A DNA stretch of 64,000 nucleotides from Sphingobacterium sp. UBA4616 (GTDB lineage: Bacteria > Bacteroidota > Bacteroidia > Sphingobacteriales > Sphingobacteriaceae): positions 248,001 to 312,000 of the forward strand of contig DGIS01000022.1 of NCBI GenBank assembly GCA_002386525.1, read 5' to 3'. The position numbers were made by a program, and so were the translations under genes. This document shows, piece by piece, positions 52,230 through 62,066 of this stretch; the stretch's first letter is position 1, and every line of letters begins with the position of its first letter. The notes under the pieces were generated by a model. That model had not been told where the DNA came from. It saw only the letters and a list, made by a program, of their open reading frames with translations, and searched no databases.

Positions 52230-54029
52230 ATGGACGTATTTGATTATAGAGAGGAATTAAAGAAGATACCACATCGGCCTGGAGTCTATCAGTATTTTGA
52301 TAAAAATAATGAGCTGATATATATTGGTAAAGCGAAAGATCTGCGCAATCGGGTCGGATCTTATTTCGTTAGTGAAAATCAGCTGAATGGCAAAACACGT
52401 GTTTTGGTCCGTAAGATTAATCGGATATCTTTTACTATAGTTGATACGGAGATTGATGCTTGGTTGCTTGAGAATTCATTGATCAAGAAACACAAACCCA
52501 AGTATAATGTTCTTCTTAAGGACGATAAAACTTACCCTTGGATTGTTATCAAGAATGAGCCTTTTCCACGCGTTTTTTGGACCAGACAATATATCAAAGA
52601 TGGTTCGCGCTATTACGGACCCTATCCTTCGGTGGGGATGATGCATATTGTTTTGGATCTGATTCGTGAATTGTTTCCCTTGCGGACCTGCAATTTGGCC
52701 CTAACACAGGAAAATATACGGAAGGGCAAGTTTAAGATCTGTCTTGAATATCAAATTGGAAACTGTAAGGGGCCTTGCGAAGGGTATCAATCTGAAGAAG
52801 ACTATGATCAGAATCTGAGCGATATTAAGGATATTCTGAACGGAAAGATCGCTATGGTGACCAATCGCTTGAAAGAAGGTATTGCTACTGCAGCTGCAGC
52901 TTTGGATTTCGAAAGAGCGCAGTTAATCAAAGCGAAGTTGGATAAGCTAGACAATTATCAGAGTAAATCCACCGTTGTTAACTCATCCATTACAAACGTT
53001 GATGTATTTAGCATCGCTTCTGACGAAGGATATGCCTTTGTCAATTATCTGAAAGTGATGAATGGTGTGATTATTCAGACGCAAACACTGGAAATGAAAC
53101 GGCGTTTAGATGAGAGTGAACAAGAACTGCTAGCCTTGGCTATACCAGAGATACGGGATCGTTTCAAAAGCCTTTCGCGTGAAATTATCGTACCATTTGA
53201 GTTAGATATTGAAGAGAACGAACGGATTCGATTTACAATCCCCAAATTGGGTGAAAAGAAAAAGCTCCTTGAACTTTCTCAAAAGAACGTAGCATTTTTT
53301 AGGAAGGAACGTTTGTTGCAATACGAAAAGCTTAATCCGGATATCCGGACTGAGCGTATTCTAAAACAGATGCAAAAGGATCTTAGGATGAATGTGCTGC
53401 CGCAACATATTGAGTGTTTTGATAACTCGAATATTCAGGGAAATTATCCTGTGTCTGCTATTGTGGTATTTAAGGATGCGAAACCTTCCAAAAAAGATTA
53501 TCGCCACTTCAATGTAAAGACCGTGGAGGGTCCCAATGATTTTGCTACGATGGAGGAAGCTGTTTTTAGACGGTACAGAAGGTTATTGGATGAAGATCAG
53601 CCTCTGCCCCAATTGATTATTATAGACGGTGGTAAGGGGCAGTTAGGGGCCGCTTTAAAGAGTCTCCGCTTATTGGGGATCGAACGGAAAGTAACGGTGA
53701 TCGGTATTGCGAAGAGGCTGGAGGAGCTTTTCTATCCCGGTGACCAATATCCACTTTATCTAGATAAAAAATCTGAAACCTTAAAGGTGATTCAACATCT
53801 TCGAGATGAAGCTCACCGGTTCGGAATCACGTTTCACAGAAATCAGCGGAGCCGAAAAACTTTTGTTTCTGAACTTGAAAACGTGCCAGGCATAGGCAAA
53901 ACAACAGTGGAGAAAGTGTTAACTGAATTTAAGTCGGTAAAAAAGGTGAAGGAGGCGTCTGATGAAGACCTAAAAAAAGTGCTTAATCTCAAACAGATTA
54001 AAGCACTTCGTGAATACTTTGCAAAGTAA
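52230..54029 (+). CDS. uvrC: UvrABC system protein C (excinuclease subunit)
   Basis: A 599-residue nuclease that makes both cuts around bulky DNA lesions in nucleotide excision repair. The GIY-YIG domain is at the N-terminus (PGVYQYF and LIYIGKAKDLRNRVGSYF, about 15-50). A cysteine cluster CLEYQIGNCKGPCEGY lies near residue 170, the UVR motif (ALDFERAQLIKAKLDKL) near 225, the RNase H-like nuclease with HIECFDNSNIQG and IIIDGGKGQLGAA at about 390-480, and helix-hairpin-helix motifs (ENVPGIGKTTVEKVL) at the end. The length is as expected. Confidence 0.98.
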   Translation: MDVFDYREELKKIPHRPGVYQYFDKNNELIYIGKAKDLRNRVGSYFVSENQLNGKTRVLVRKINRISFTIVDTEIDAWLLENSLIKKHKPKYNVLLKDDKTYPWIVIKNEPFPRVFWTRQYIKDGSRYYGPYPSVGMMHIVLDLIRELFPLRTCNLALTQENIRKGKFKICLEYQIGNCKGPCEGYQSEEDYDQNLSDIKDILNGKIAMVTNRLKEGIATAAAALDFERAQLIKAKLDKLDNYQSKSTVVNSSITNVDVFSIASDEGYAFVNYLKVMNGVIIQTQTLEMKRRLDESEQELLALAIPEIRDRFKSLSREIIVPFELDIEENERIRFTIPKLGEKKKLLELSQKNVAFFRKERLLQYEKLNPDIRTERILKQMQKDLRMNVLPQHIECFDNSNIQGNYPVSAIVVFKDAKPSKKDYRHFNVKTVEGPNDFATMEEAVFRRYRRLLDEDQPLPQLIIIDGGKGQLGAALKSLRLLGIERKVTVIGIAKRLEELFYPGDQYPLYLDKKSETLKVIQHLRDEAHRFGITFHRNQRSRKTFVSELENVPGIGKTTVEKVLTEFKSVKKVKEASDEDLKKVLNLKQIKALREYFAK

Positions 54030-54045
54030 TATTAAAGTAGAATAG

Positions 54046-54089
54046 TGCATCAGCCGAAGTTTTATACACCAAGATATTCGGCTGATGCA
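54046..54089. terminator. Inverted repeat between convergent uvrC and era
   Basis: TGCATCAGCCGAA (54046-54058) and TTCGGCTGATGCA (54077-54089) form a perfect 13-bp stem with an 18-nt loop, placed between the two stop codons. There is no strong T-run, so it may act as a weak bidirectional terminator. Confidence 0.65.
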
Positions 54090-54100
54090 TTCAATACGAA

Positions 54101-54979
54101 TTAGTCATCGTAACCAAAACGTTTAAGGTAATTTTTCTTGCTTCGCCAGTCAGGAATTACTTTAACGAAAAGTTCGAGAAATACCTTTCCATTGATAAAC
54201 TCCTCAATATCCTGACGTGCGTAGGTTCCCACTTTTTTGATCATGGCGCCCGCCTTTCCAATGATAATATTTTTTTGAGAGTCGCGTTCAACAATAATTT
54301 CTGCTGCAATACGCGTAATATTAGCTTCCTCTTTGTAAGATGTCACGATCACTTCTGTGCTGTAAGGAATCTCCTTATCATACAGTTTGAACACTTTTTC
54401 ACGGATCATTTCGGAGACAAAGAAACGCATGGATTTGTCCGTCAGTTCATCCTTTTCATAATAAGCTTCGTGAATTGGTAACTTGTCCTTTATGTATTGC
54501 ATTACTGCAGCGACATTATGATTCAGTTTTGCTGAAATGGCAAAAATAGTGTCTGGATTTAATTTTTCTTGCCAAAATTCAATTTTTGCTTTGACTTCTT
54601 CTTCTGAAGATTTATCAATTTTATTGATCAGTACAGCAACAGGAGAATTTGTTTTGCGTAATTTCTCGAGGACATCATTCTCATCGTATTTTTCGTTGAT
54701 ATCTGTCACAAATAGAATAATGTCAGCATCGATCAAAGATCCTTGGACAAAATTCATCATGGATTCCTGCAGAGAATAGTTTGGTTTAATAACACCTGGA
54801 GTGTCCGAAAACACAATTTGATGGTCTTCATCGTTTACAATACCGATAATGCGGTGTCTTGTCGTTTGCGCTTTGGGTGTAATGATAGACATTTTTTCAC
54901 CCACTAAAGCGTTCATTAGGGTGGACTTACCAGCATTTGGCTTTCCGATGATACTTACGAATCCTGCTTTGTGTGACAT
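54101..54979 (-). CDS. era: GTPase Era
   Basis: A 292-residue GTPase that binds 16S rRNA and helps to assemble the small ribosomal subunit. I chose the ATG at 54979, since the protein then begins MSHKAGFVSIIGKPNAGKST with the P-loop at residues 12-19; the longer frame to 55063 would add 28 unrelated residues. Other GTPase motifs are TTRHR, DTPGVIKPNYSLQ and INKIDKSSEEE. The C-terminal KH RNA-binding domain (about 215-285) has IIVERDSQKNIIIGKAGAMI. It is transcribed toward uvrC and away from the tRNA array. Confidence 0.97.
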   Translation of the reverse strand: MSHKAGFVSIIGKPNAGKSTLMNALVGEKMSIITPKAQTTRHRIIGIVNDEDHQIVFSDTPGVIKPNYSLQESMMNFVQGSLIDADIILFVTDINEKYDENDVLEKLRKTNSPVAVLINKIDKSSEEEVKAKIEFWQEKLNPDTIFAISAKLNHNVAAVMQYIKDKLPIHEAYYEKDELTDKSMRFFVSEMIREKVFKLYDKEIPYSTEVIVTSYKEEANITRIAAEIIVERDSQKNIIIGKAGAMIKKVGTYARQDIEEFINGKVFLELFVKVIPDWRSKKNYLKRFGYDD

Positions 54980-55051
54980 TTTTCTAAATTTTATTAGGAT
55001 TACAAAGAAACAAAATATATCTTTGTACTCCAATTCGGAAGGATCATAATC

Positions 55052-55081
55052 TTGTTTTTTCAAAAGAAAAAAGCAATTTTG
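55052..55081 (+). promoter_or_regulatory. Probable promoter of the initiator tRNA array
   Basis: TTG (55052-55054), 19 nt, then CAATTTTG (55074-55081), one base off the TAnnTTTG consensus. The first tRNA begins 13 nt downstream. Nothing similar occurs between the tRNA copies. Confidence 0.65.
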
Positions 55082-55094
55082 TTCAAAAATATAT

Positions 55095-55167
<73 letters not shown>

Positions 55168-55175
55168 CTAAAAGG

Positions 55176-55205
55176 AAGAGCCGGTTGCAATGACCGGTTC
55201 TTTTT
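55176..55205 (+). terminator. Terminator-like hairpin after tRNA copy 1
   Basis: AAGAGCCGGT (55176-55185) and ACCGGTTCTT (55193-55202), a 10-bp stem with loop TGCAATG, then a T-run. Confidence 0.85.
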
Positions 55206-55223
55206 AAGAAATTCAAAATACAT

Positions 55224-55296
<73 letters not shown>

Positions 55297-55303
55297 CTAA
55301 AGG

Positions 55304-55333
55304 AAGAGCCGGTTGCAATGGCCGGTTCTTTTT
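55304..55333 (+). terminator. Terminator-like hairpin after tRNA copy 2
   Basis: The same hairpin as after copy 1, with one base change that turns the loop-closing pair into G-T, followed by a T-run. Confidence 0.85.
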
Positions 55334-55351
55334 AAGAGATTCAAAATACAT

Positions 55352-55424
<73 letters not shown>

Positions 55425-55431
55425 CTAAAGG

Positions 55432-55461
55432 AAAAGCTGAGGTGTAAATCTTGGCTTTTTT
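55432..55461 (+). terminator. Terminator after tRNA copy 3
   Basis: AAAAGCTGAG (55432-55441) and CTTGGCTTTT (55450-55459), a 10-bp stem with two G-T pairs, then more T. Its sequence differs from the hairpins after copies 1 and 2. The 274 bases from here to the next gene show nothing I can name. Confidence 0.85.
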
Positions 55462-55735
55462 CTATTCTACCTTCCAAGTTATAAGCTGGCCTTCAAAATT
55501 TCTTTTCCCTTTGTACTATATACCTCTCGCCGTGCGCTTCGCGTTGCTTTTGCGTCTTTTTTAACACCGTTAAGCAGTATGTAAAAAGTGTATTTATGCA
55601 ATCGTTTGTCTAATTGGCGCAATCGATTTCGTTGTCGTTAAATTTTGATTTACTATCATCTTACTTTAGTTTTAGCATTCATGTACCTAAATTTTGATTA
55701 GTACGCTAATCAATTTTTACTAACTATTAAATATT

Positions 55736-58700
55736 ATGATTTCAAAGATTCTCGATAAACACAAGGTGAGTCTGTTGTCATTAGCGTTGCTTGTAACGAG
55801 TTCGCAGAACTCGGCTAGTGCTAGTGGTCTTACATTTGCAAGGGACAACAGATTGTTGAATAACATGGTTTATCAACAGAAAGTTAATGGGACGGTGCGA
55901 TCTACAGACGGGCCATTGCCTGGAGCAACCATCAGTGTTAAAGGGAGCTCTATATCGACATCTGCGGGGGATGATGGACGATTTGCAATTGATGCCGAAA
56001 ATGGCGATGTATTGGTTGTCACGAGTGTGGGGTATAAAGCACAAGAAGTAACAGTAACAGGACCAGTTGTTAACATCAATCTTGAGCCCAATAGTGAAGC
56101 ACTTGAGGAAGTTGTCGTTGTAGGGTATGGTACACAGCAAAAAAAGGAAAGTTTAACTGGTGCCCTTCAAGCAGTCAAAGGGAACAAATTACGTGATGTG
56201 ACTACACCATCTGTTGAAAATATGTTGAACGGTAAAGCTGCAGGTGTATATGTTGCTCCGGGAGCCGGAAAGCCCGGTTCAAATGGTGGTGTTGTTATCC
56301 GCGGTCAGGCGACATTAAGTGGTACAACGAGTCCACTATGGGTCATTGACGGTGTGATTGTGGGTTCGAGCCCCGGCGATATCAATCCTGACGATATTGA
56401 GTCTTTAACCATTTTAAAAGATGCAGCATCCACTTCCATTTATGGTTCACAAGGTGCAAATGGTGTTGTTGTCGTTACAACAAAAAATCCTTCGGCATCC
56501 AAAACAAGCATTAGCTTTTCTACAAAAATGGGTATCAACCAACTTTCCAATGGGCACATGGAAATGATGGATGGTGCTGAACTTTATGACTACTTTGCGT
56601 CATTCTCCAATCAAGATAAAATTAAATTTCCACGCTGGAACCCTGAATTACGCAACAGTAATTTTGATTGGTGGAAGCTGGCGACTAAAACCGGGTTTGT
56701 CCAAAACCACAATTTGTCTATTCAGGGTGGAAATGATAAATTACAGTCTTATTTGTCTTTAGGTTACTACAACGAGGCCGGAGCTGTAAAAGGATATGAT
56801 TACGATCGTTATAACTTTAGATTGCGTACCAACTATAAGCCTTTCGATTGGTTGACCATTAAGCCATCTATTGCCGGATCAAGACGTGCTGTAGATGATC
56901 GTCAATATGATGTCAATGCCATGTATGGGAACCTGCCTTGGGATAGTCCTTACGATGCAAATGGAAATTTGGTGCCACACCGTTATAGTGGCTGGGTCAA
57001 CAACGCAAGCACGAATTACTTGTATGACTTGCAATGGAATCATAGTGCCAATACTAATTATGAATTTATGGGTAACTTAGATTTCGATATCAAATTAGCA
57101 GATTGGTTGACCTTCTCCTCTGTCAACAATTATCGCTACAATAGTTATTCCGACAGTGGTTATCAAGATCCGCGATCAAATAGCGGTGAAAGTGTAATCG
57201 GTCGTGTGACAGATTATCGTATGGAATTTGCCCGTCGATATACCAACCAGATTTTACGTATCAACAAGACTTGGGATAAACATAGCCTGAATGGATTGGC
57301 TGCATACGAATTTAACGACTATTGGACAAAAACCTTAGATGCTTATGGGACGGGTATTGTCAATGGTTTCGAGGTATTGGATGTTGTTGCAAAACCAGAG
57401 CGAACTAAAGGAGGGATTTCAGAATGGGCAGTACAGTCATTCTTGTCTAATGCAAACTATGCATACGATAATAAATATTTGGCACAGCTATCGTTTCGTC
57501 GGGATGGAGCATCCAATTTTGGTACCAATGCAAAATATGGAAACTTCTTTTCAGTTAGTGGTGGTTGGAATATCAATAAGGAAGAGTGGTTCAAGGCTGA
57601 TTGGGTAGATAATTTAAAACTGAGAGCGGCTTATGGATCGGTAGGTAATAGACCAAGTTCATTATATCCGCAATATAGCCTTTACTCGGTGTCGGCTTCA
57701 TCAAGTTATAATGGAATTCCGGGGGCATTGATTAGTCAAATCGGCAATAAAGATCTTACTTGGGAAAAAACCTACACAACTGGGTTTGGGGTTGATGCAG
57801 CTTTGTTTAAGAATAGATTGCGATTCAATATTGATTATTATGACAAGAAGACCGATAATGTACTTTATCAAGTGCCAATCAGTGGTCTGACTGGTGTCAC
57901 CTCTATTTGGAAAAATATTGGTAAGATGCAAAACCGGGGGATTGAATTGACCATAGGTGGGGACATCGTTCGAAATGACAATGTACATTGGAGCTTGGAT
58001 GTTAATTTGAGTCACAATGTGAATAAATTGACAGAGCTATTTGCGACAAAAGATGCCAATGGTAATCTTGTTTCAAAACCAATTATCGCAGGGGACGGAT
58101 CAGGTATCGCTGGATCAGCGCAACGTCTGCTTCAACCTGGTTTTCCGGTAGATACCTATTACTTAAAAGAATGGGCAGGTGTTAACGTAGATAATGGTTT
58201 GCCTATGTGGTATCGATACGAAACAGATGCCAATGGCAATGAAACAAGGACAACGACGTCGAACTATTCCAATGCAACCTTCCGTAATGTAGGGAAAGCA
58301 AATCCGGATCTTTTCGGCGGTTTCAGTACGGCTTTAAGTTATAAGCAGTTTGACCTGAATGCGGTGTTCGGCTTCTCCTTGGGTGGTAAATTATATAATT
58401 ATTCGCGTCAGGAATTTGATTCGGATGGAACCTATACTGATCGTAACCAGATGAAATTACAGGATGGTTGGAGCCGTTGGGAAAAACCAGGCGATGTGGC
58501 CACTCACCCGATTGCAAGATACGATAACCAAGATAAAGGTAATTCGCCATCAACACGCTACCTGGAAAGTAACAATTTCTTGAAAATGAGATCACTGACC
58601 TTAGGGTATAACTTTGATCTAAAGAAATACAATATCAAAAATTTACGCGTCTTCTTAGCTGGAGAGAACTTGTTTACGATTACAAACTACTCGGGTGTCG

Positions 58701-58825
58701 ATCCAGAGCTTCCTTTGACTGAGCCTGATGGCAAAGGCGGGGGCGGTCAAATGATTCGATCTACAGGTGTTTCTGTATATCCTATGGTGCGTAAATACAT
58801 GTTCGGCGCAAGCGTGACATTTTAA
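55736..58825 (+). CDS. SusC/RagA-type TonB-linked outer membrane transporter (pair 5)
   Basis: A 1029-residue SusC homolog outside the PUL. The signal peptide is about 1-30 (ending SASAS). About 20 unusual residues precede the carboxypeptidase-regulatory-like domain (VNGTVRSTDGPLPGATISVK). The linker is canonical (ALEEVVVVGYGTQQKKESLT), as is the plug (SVENMLNGKAAGVYVAPG, SPLWVIDGVIVGSSP, IESLTILKDAASTSIYGSQG). The barrel ends YMFGASVTF. SusD5 follows 23 nt later. No enzymes accompany the pair, so the substrate cannot be guessed; it may be a peptide or a generally available glycan. Confidence 0.95.
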   Translation: MISKILDKHKVSLLSLALLVTSSQNSASASGLTFARDNRLLNNMVYQQKVNGTVRSTDGPLPGATISVKGSSISTSAGDDGRFAIDAENGDVLVVTSVGYKAQEVTVTGPVVNINLEPNSEALEEVVVVGYGTQQKKESLTGALQAVKGNKLRDVTTPSVENMLNGKAAGVYVAPGAGKPGSNGGVVIRGQATLSGTTSPLWVIDGVIVGSSPGDINPDDIESLTILKDAASTSIYGSQGANGVVVVTTKNPSASKTSISFSTKMGINQLSNGHMEMMDGAELYDYFASFSNQDKIKFPRWNPELRNSNFDWWKLATKTGFVQNHNLSIQGGNDKLQSYLSLGYYNEAGAVKGYDYDRYNFRLRTNYKPFDWLTIKPSIAGSRRAVDDRQYDVNAMYGNLPWDSPYDANGNLVPHRYSGWVNNASTNYLYDLQWNHSANTNYEFMGNLDFDIKLADWLTFSSVNNYRYNSYSDSGYQDPRSNSGESVIGRVTDYRMEFARRYTNQILRINKTWDKHSLNGLAAYEFNDYWTKTLDAYGTGIVNGFEVLDVVAKPERTKGGISEWAVQSFLSNANYAYDNKYLAQLSFRRDGASNFGTNAKYGNFFSVSGGWNINKEEWFKADWVDNLKLRAAYGSVGNRPSSLYPQYSLYSVSASSSYNGIPGALISQIGNKDLTWEKTYTTGFGVDAALFKNRLRFNIDYYDKKTDNVLYQVPISGLTGVTSIWKNIGKMQNRGIELTIGGDIVRNDNVHWSLDVNLSHNVNKLTELFATKDANGNLVSKPIIAGDGSGIAGSAQRLLQPGFPVDTYYLKEWAGVNVDNGLPMWYRYETDANGNETRTTTSNYSNATFRNVGKANPDLFGGFSTALSYKQFDLNAVFGFSLGGKLYNYSRQEFDSDGTYTDRNQMKLQDGWSRWEKPGDVATHPIARYDNQDKGNSPSTRYLESNNFLKMRSLTLGYNFDLKKYNIKNLRVFLAGENLFTITNYSGVDPELPLTEPDGKGGGGQMIRSTGVSVYPMVRKYMFGASVTF

Positions 58826-58848
58826 TTTTAACGTTTAGAAAACCAATA

Positions 58849-60570
58849 ATGAAAAAGATATTAATCGGACTTTTGATCGCAGCGGCAGTATCCTCCTGCG
58901 ATATTGATCGTCTTCCTTATACTTCGATGGACGAAGAAAATATAGCAAGTAATCCTGATGCAATGGTAACAGGTACTTATGCGCAGTTAAAAGCTTGGTC
59001 TGATCCGATGCACCGTCTTGGTGAATATGCCGGTGATAATATGATGATCCGCGGGTCATCCACAGATGCGTTCTACGAATTTATCTCCTATGCAAGAACA
59101 CCGAATAATTACCGTTTGCAGAACTTTTGGGATAGCGGTTATAAAGCGATTGCCCAATCGTCGAACCTGATAAAGATGTTTGCTGAAGGTCAGAGTCCAG
59201 AAATGGATAATAAAATAGGTGAATGTTACTATATCCGCGGGATGATGTATTTTTACCTTTGTCGCGCATTCGGGAAGCCTTACTACCAAAGTCCAGAAAC
59301 AAATTTAGGCGTTCCGATTGTCAATGGTACACCTGAAGATGTTTTCAATGATTTGAATTTACCAGACCGTGCGTCTGTAAAAGATACTTACGCGCAAGCG
59401 ATCAGTGATCTGAAAAAAGCAGAAGCTTTAATGACAATTGATAAAGGGGCAGCATATGCGTCTAAGGGTGCAGCGCAAGCCATGCTTTCTCGTATCTATC
59501 TGTATATGAGTGGTACGTATAAAAATCCAAATGCGGAATATGCGCGTCTTGCTGTAGAATATGCGGATAAAGTGATTAACTCAGGCAAATATGTCCTATT
59601 GGGCCGTGAGCAATTTATGAAATACAATACATTTAGACCTGAAGATAACAAGGAGACCATCTTTGCAGTGAAACGCGTGGCTTCTGAATTTTCGGGCGAT
59701 GATCACTATTATGGTATTGGTGGTATGTACTCGAATATCGGTGGTATGGGCTGGGGTGAGATGTATTCCAGTGCCAAGTACATTGATTTATTGAATGAAA
59801 CTGGTCGCAATGACTGGAGACCTGATCATTATACGATTGTCGATGCGCGCGCAGCCTTTATTGAACCTACTTATTCAAAAGATGATGCCGGGAAATATTC
59901 GACGGTGTTTCGATTTATTAAGCAGGATGTGCCCCAAAAAGCAGGTGATCCGGTTACATTGAGTTATGTGCAGGCTCCTGTTACTATTAGCGGTAATACC
60001 ATTACTTGTAAAGATGGTGAAAATGTCTATACATTGACTGCTGTCAATGCTGCACAGCAAACCTATAAAATTTCGTATGCAGATGGTAAAACATATGTAG
60101 GTATGATTGATTATTATATTTCCTTAAACCGTGCTTATCCACAGTTTTATATTGTAAAGTGCTCACGTGAAGGCGAGGAATCACAGTTGCACTCACCAGT
60201 CATCAGCCGTTTAGGTGAAATTTATTTAAACCGTGCTGAGGCTAATGCAAAATTAGGTAATTATGGCGCTGCTTTAAATGATTTGAATACTATCAGAAAT
60301 CGTTCTATTGTAAATGGTGGCTACGCATCGCTCGATGCAAGTAATGCATTTAAATTGATTGATAAAGAACGTCAACTGGAGCTGGCCTATCAGGCGGAAC
60401 GCAGTTACGATGTTTTTCGTAACGGAGAACCTCTAAATAGAACATATCCTGGACCGCAGAAGCAGTTCGAAGATATTGCACCAACAGATTTTAGAGTAAC
60501 CTATTTTATACCACAAGATGCGATAAACTCATATCCTGGTAAGTTGACACAGAATCCAACGTCTAATTAG
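58849..60570 (+). CDS. SusD/RagB-type surface binding lipoprotein (pair 5)
   Basis: A 573-residue SusD homolog. Lipobox VSSC (Cys17) is followed by DIDRLPYTSMDEEN, strongly acidic, which fits surface export. The fold is supported by CYYIRGMMYFYLCRAFGKPY near residue 127, LGEIYLNRAEANAKLGNYGA near 455 and the C-terminal IDKERQLELAYQAERSYDVF. It ends KLTQNPTSN. A strong terminator follows 31 nt after the stop, so SusC5-SusD5 is a two-gene operon. Confidence 0.94.
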   Translation: MKKILIGLLIAAAVSSCDIDRLPYTSMDEENIASNPDAMVTGTYAQLKAWSDPMHRLGEYAGDNMMIRGSSTDAFYEFISYARTPNNYRLQNFWDSGYKAIAQSSNLIKMFAEGQSPEMDNKIGECYYIRGMMYFYLCRAFGKPYYQSPETNLGVPIVNGTPEDVFNDLNLPDRASVKDTYAQAISDLKKAEALMTIDKGAAYASKGAAQAMLSRIYLYMSGTYKNPNAEYARLAVEYADKVINSGKYVLLGREQFMKYNTFRPEDNKETIFAVKRVASEFSGDDHYYGIGGMYSNIGGMGWGEMYSSAKYIDLLNETGRNDWRPDHYTIVDARAAFIEPTYSKDDAGKYSTVFRFIKQDVPQKAGDPVTLSYVQAPVTISGNTITCKDGENVYTLTAVNAAQQTYKISYADGKTYVGMIDYYISLNRAYPQFYIVKCSREGEESQLHSPVISRLGEIYLNRAEANAKLGNYGAALNDLNTIRNRSIVNGGYASLDASNAFKLIDKERQLELAYQAERSYDVFRNGEPLNRTYPGPQKQFEDIAPTDFRVTYFIPQDAINSYPGKLTQNPTSN

Positions 60571-60601
60571 AATTAAATGTATACGATCATTTAATCAATA
60601 T

Positions 60602-60639
60602 AAATGGCTTTACTTCACGGTAAAGCCATTTTTGTTTTT
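60602..60639 (+). terminator. Terminator of SusCD pair 5
   Basis: AAATGGCTTTAC (60602-60613) and GTAAAGCCATTT (60620-60631) form a perfect 12-bp stem with loop TTCACG, then TTGTTTTT. Confidence 0.92.
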
Positions 60640-60666
60640 GTGTCTCAATTATCCCTTTCGAATCCG

Positions 60667-60674
60667 TATCTTTG
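60667..60674 (+). promoter_or_regulatory. Possible -7 box of the der gene
   Basis: TATCTTTG matches the TAnnTTTG consensus 70 nt before the der start codon and after the pair 5 terminator. No TTG is found at 19-21 nt; the nearest is 26 nt upstream. Confidence 0.45.
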
Positions 60675-60744
60675 TTCCCTTAAGTATAATTTTAGCATAA
60701 AAGTGCCACCTGCTGTGATAGTGGGTGGATCAAATAAAATAAAT

Positions 60745-62046
60745 ATGGCAAATATTGTTGCAATTGTTGGTCGTCCAAACGTTGGTAAATCTACCTTATT
60801 CAATCGTCTTACAGAAAGTAGAAAAGCGATTGTCGATGACTTTAGTGGGGTGACGCGCGACCGTCATTATGAAACAGCCGAGTGGATCGGAAAGAGATTT
60901 ACAGTAATTGATACAGGTGGTTTTGTACATGGTTCAGATGATGTCTTTGAAGAGGCAATCCGTGATCAGGTCTATATCGCTATTGAAGAAGCATCGGTCG
61001 TGATCTTTATGGTAGATGTCACTACCGGAATTACGGATTTGGATGACGAAATCGCTGATATTCTGAGAAGAAGTTCCAAACCTGTTTATGTGGTGGCGAA
61101 TAAAGTCGATCACGCAAAATTGCACCATGAATCGGCTGAGTTTTATGCCTTTGGATTAGGAGAGGTTTTCAATATTTCCTCCGCTACAGGATCGGGTACA
61201 GGAGAACTGTTGGATGCTGTTGTCTCTCATTTTGAAGAAGAGCAGGAAGAAGATGAAGCTTTACCTAAATATACGATTGTTGGTCGCCCAAATGTGGGTA
61301 AATCCTCTTTGACAAATGCATTGATCGGTAAAGATCGCAATATTGTTACGCCAATGGCTGGTACAACACGTGATTCAATCCGTATTCATTATAATCAATA
61401 TGGACACAACTTTTTATTGATCGATACTGCAGGTCTTCGTCGCAAATCCAAAGTAAATGAAGATATCGAGTTTTATTCGGTCATGCGTACTATTAAAGCG
61501 TTGGAAGATTCTGATGTGACGATTTTAATGCTCGATGCGCAAGATGGATTAGAGGCGCAGGACGTTAATATTTTCAACTTGGCAGAGAAAAACCGCAAAG
61601 GTATCGTGATCGTTGTCAACAAATGGGATTTGATCGAAAAAGATAATAAGACCATGAAGGCGTTCGAAGATCGCATCAAAGAAAAAATAGCGCCGTTTAC
61701 TGATGTACCTATTGTTTTTACTTCGGTGACTGAAAAACAACGTGTTCTTAAGGTGTTGGAGGTTGCTGATAAGGTATATGCTAACAAAACAAAGAAAATC
61801 CCAACGTCCAAGCTGAATGAAGTGATGCTGGATATTATTGAAAACTATCCACCACCATCCTTAAAAGGCAAATACATCAAAATTAAATATGTAACACAAT
61901 TGCCAGGAAGAACACCGATGTTTGCGTTCTTCTGTAATTTACCACAATATATCAAAGATCCATATAAGCGCTTTGTAGAGAATAAATTACGTGATAATTT
62001 TGACTTTACTGGTGTGCCAATTCAAATATACTTTAGACAAAAATAG
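60745..62046 (+). CDS. der: GTPase Der (EngA)
   Basis: A 433-residue double GTPase required for assembly of the large ribosomal subunit. I chose ATG 60745, where the protein starts [17 protein letters not shown]; the frame upstream to 60604 runs through the previous terminator and cannot be coding. P-loops are at residues 9-16 and 180-187, both GRPNVGKS. The G4 motifs are NKVD in the first and NKWD in the second GTPase domain. The C-terminal KH-like domain has [20 protein letters not shown]. It lies 20 nt upstream of cysS, so the two may share a transcript. Confidence 0.97.
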   Translation: MANIVAIVGRPNVGKSTLFNRLTESRKAIVDDFSGVTRDRHYETAEWIGKRFTVIDTGGFVHGSDDVFEEAIRDQVYIAIEEASVVIFMVDVTTGITDLDDEIADILRRSSKPVYVVANKVDHAKLHHESAEFYAFGLGEVFNISSATGSGTGELLDAVVSHFEEEQEEDEALPKYTIVGRPNVGKSSLTNALIGKDRNIVTPMAGTTRDSIRIHYNQYGHNFLLIDTAGLRRKSKVNEDIEFYSVMRTIKALEDSDVTILMLDAQDGLEAQDVNIFNLAEKNRKGIVIVVNKWDLIEKDNKTMKAFEDRIKEKIAPFTDVPIVFTSVTEKQRVLKVLEVADKVYANKTKKIPTSKLNEVMLDIIENYPPPSLKGKYIKIKYVTQLPGRTPMFAFFCNLPQYIKDPYKRFVENKLRDNFDFTGVPIQIYFRQK

Positions 62047-62066
62047 CTTTCAAGCAGCGATTAGAC

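Noticed and set aside
54980..55063. 28 extra N-terminal residues for Era
   Set aside because: They are unrelated to Era, and MSHKAGFVSIIG is the normal beginning.
60604..60744. Longer N-terminus for Der
   Set aside because: It runs through the terminator of SusCD pair 5 and a promoter-like box, and Der proteins begin right at the P-loop strand.
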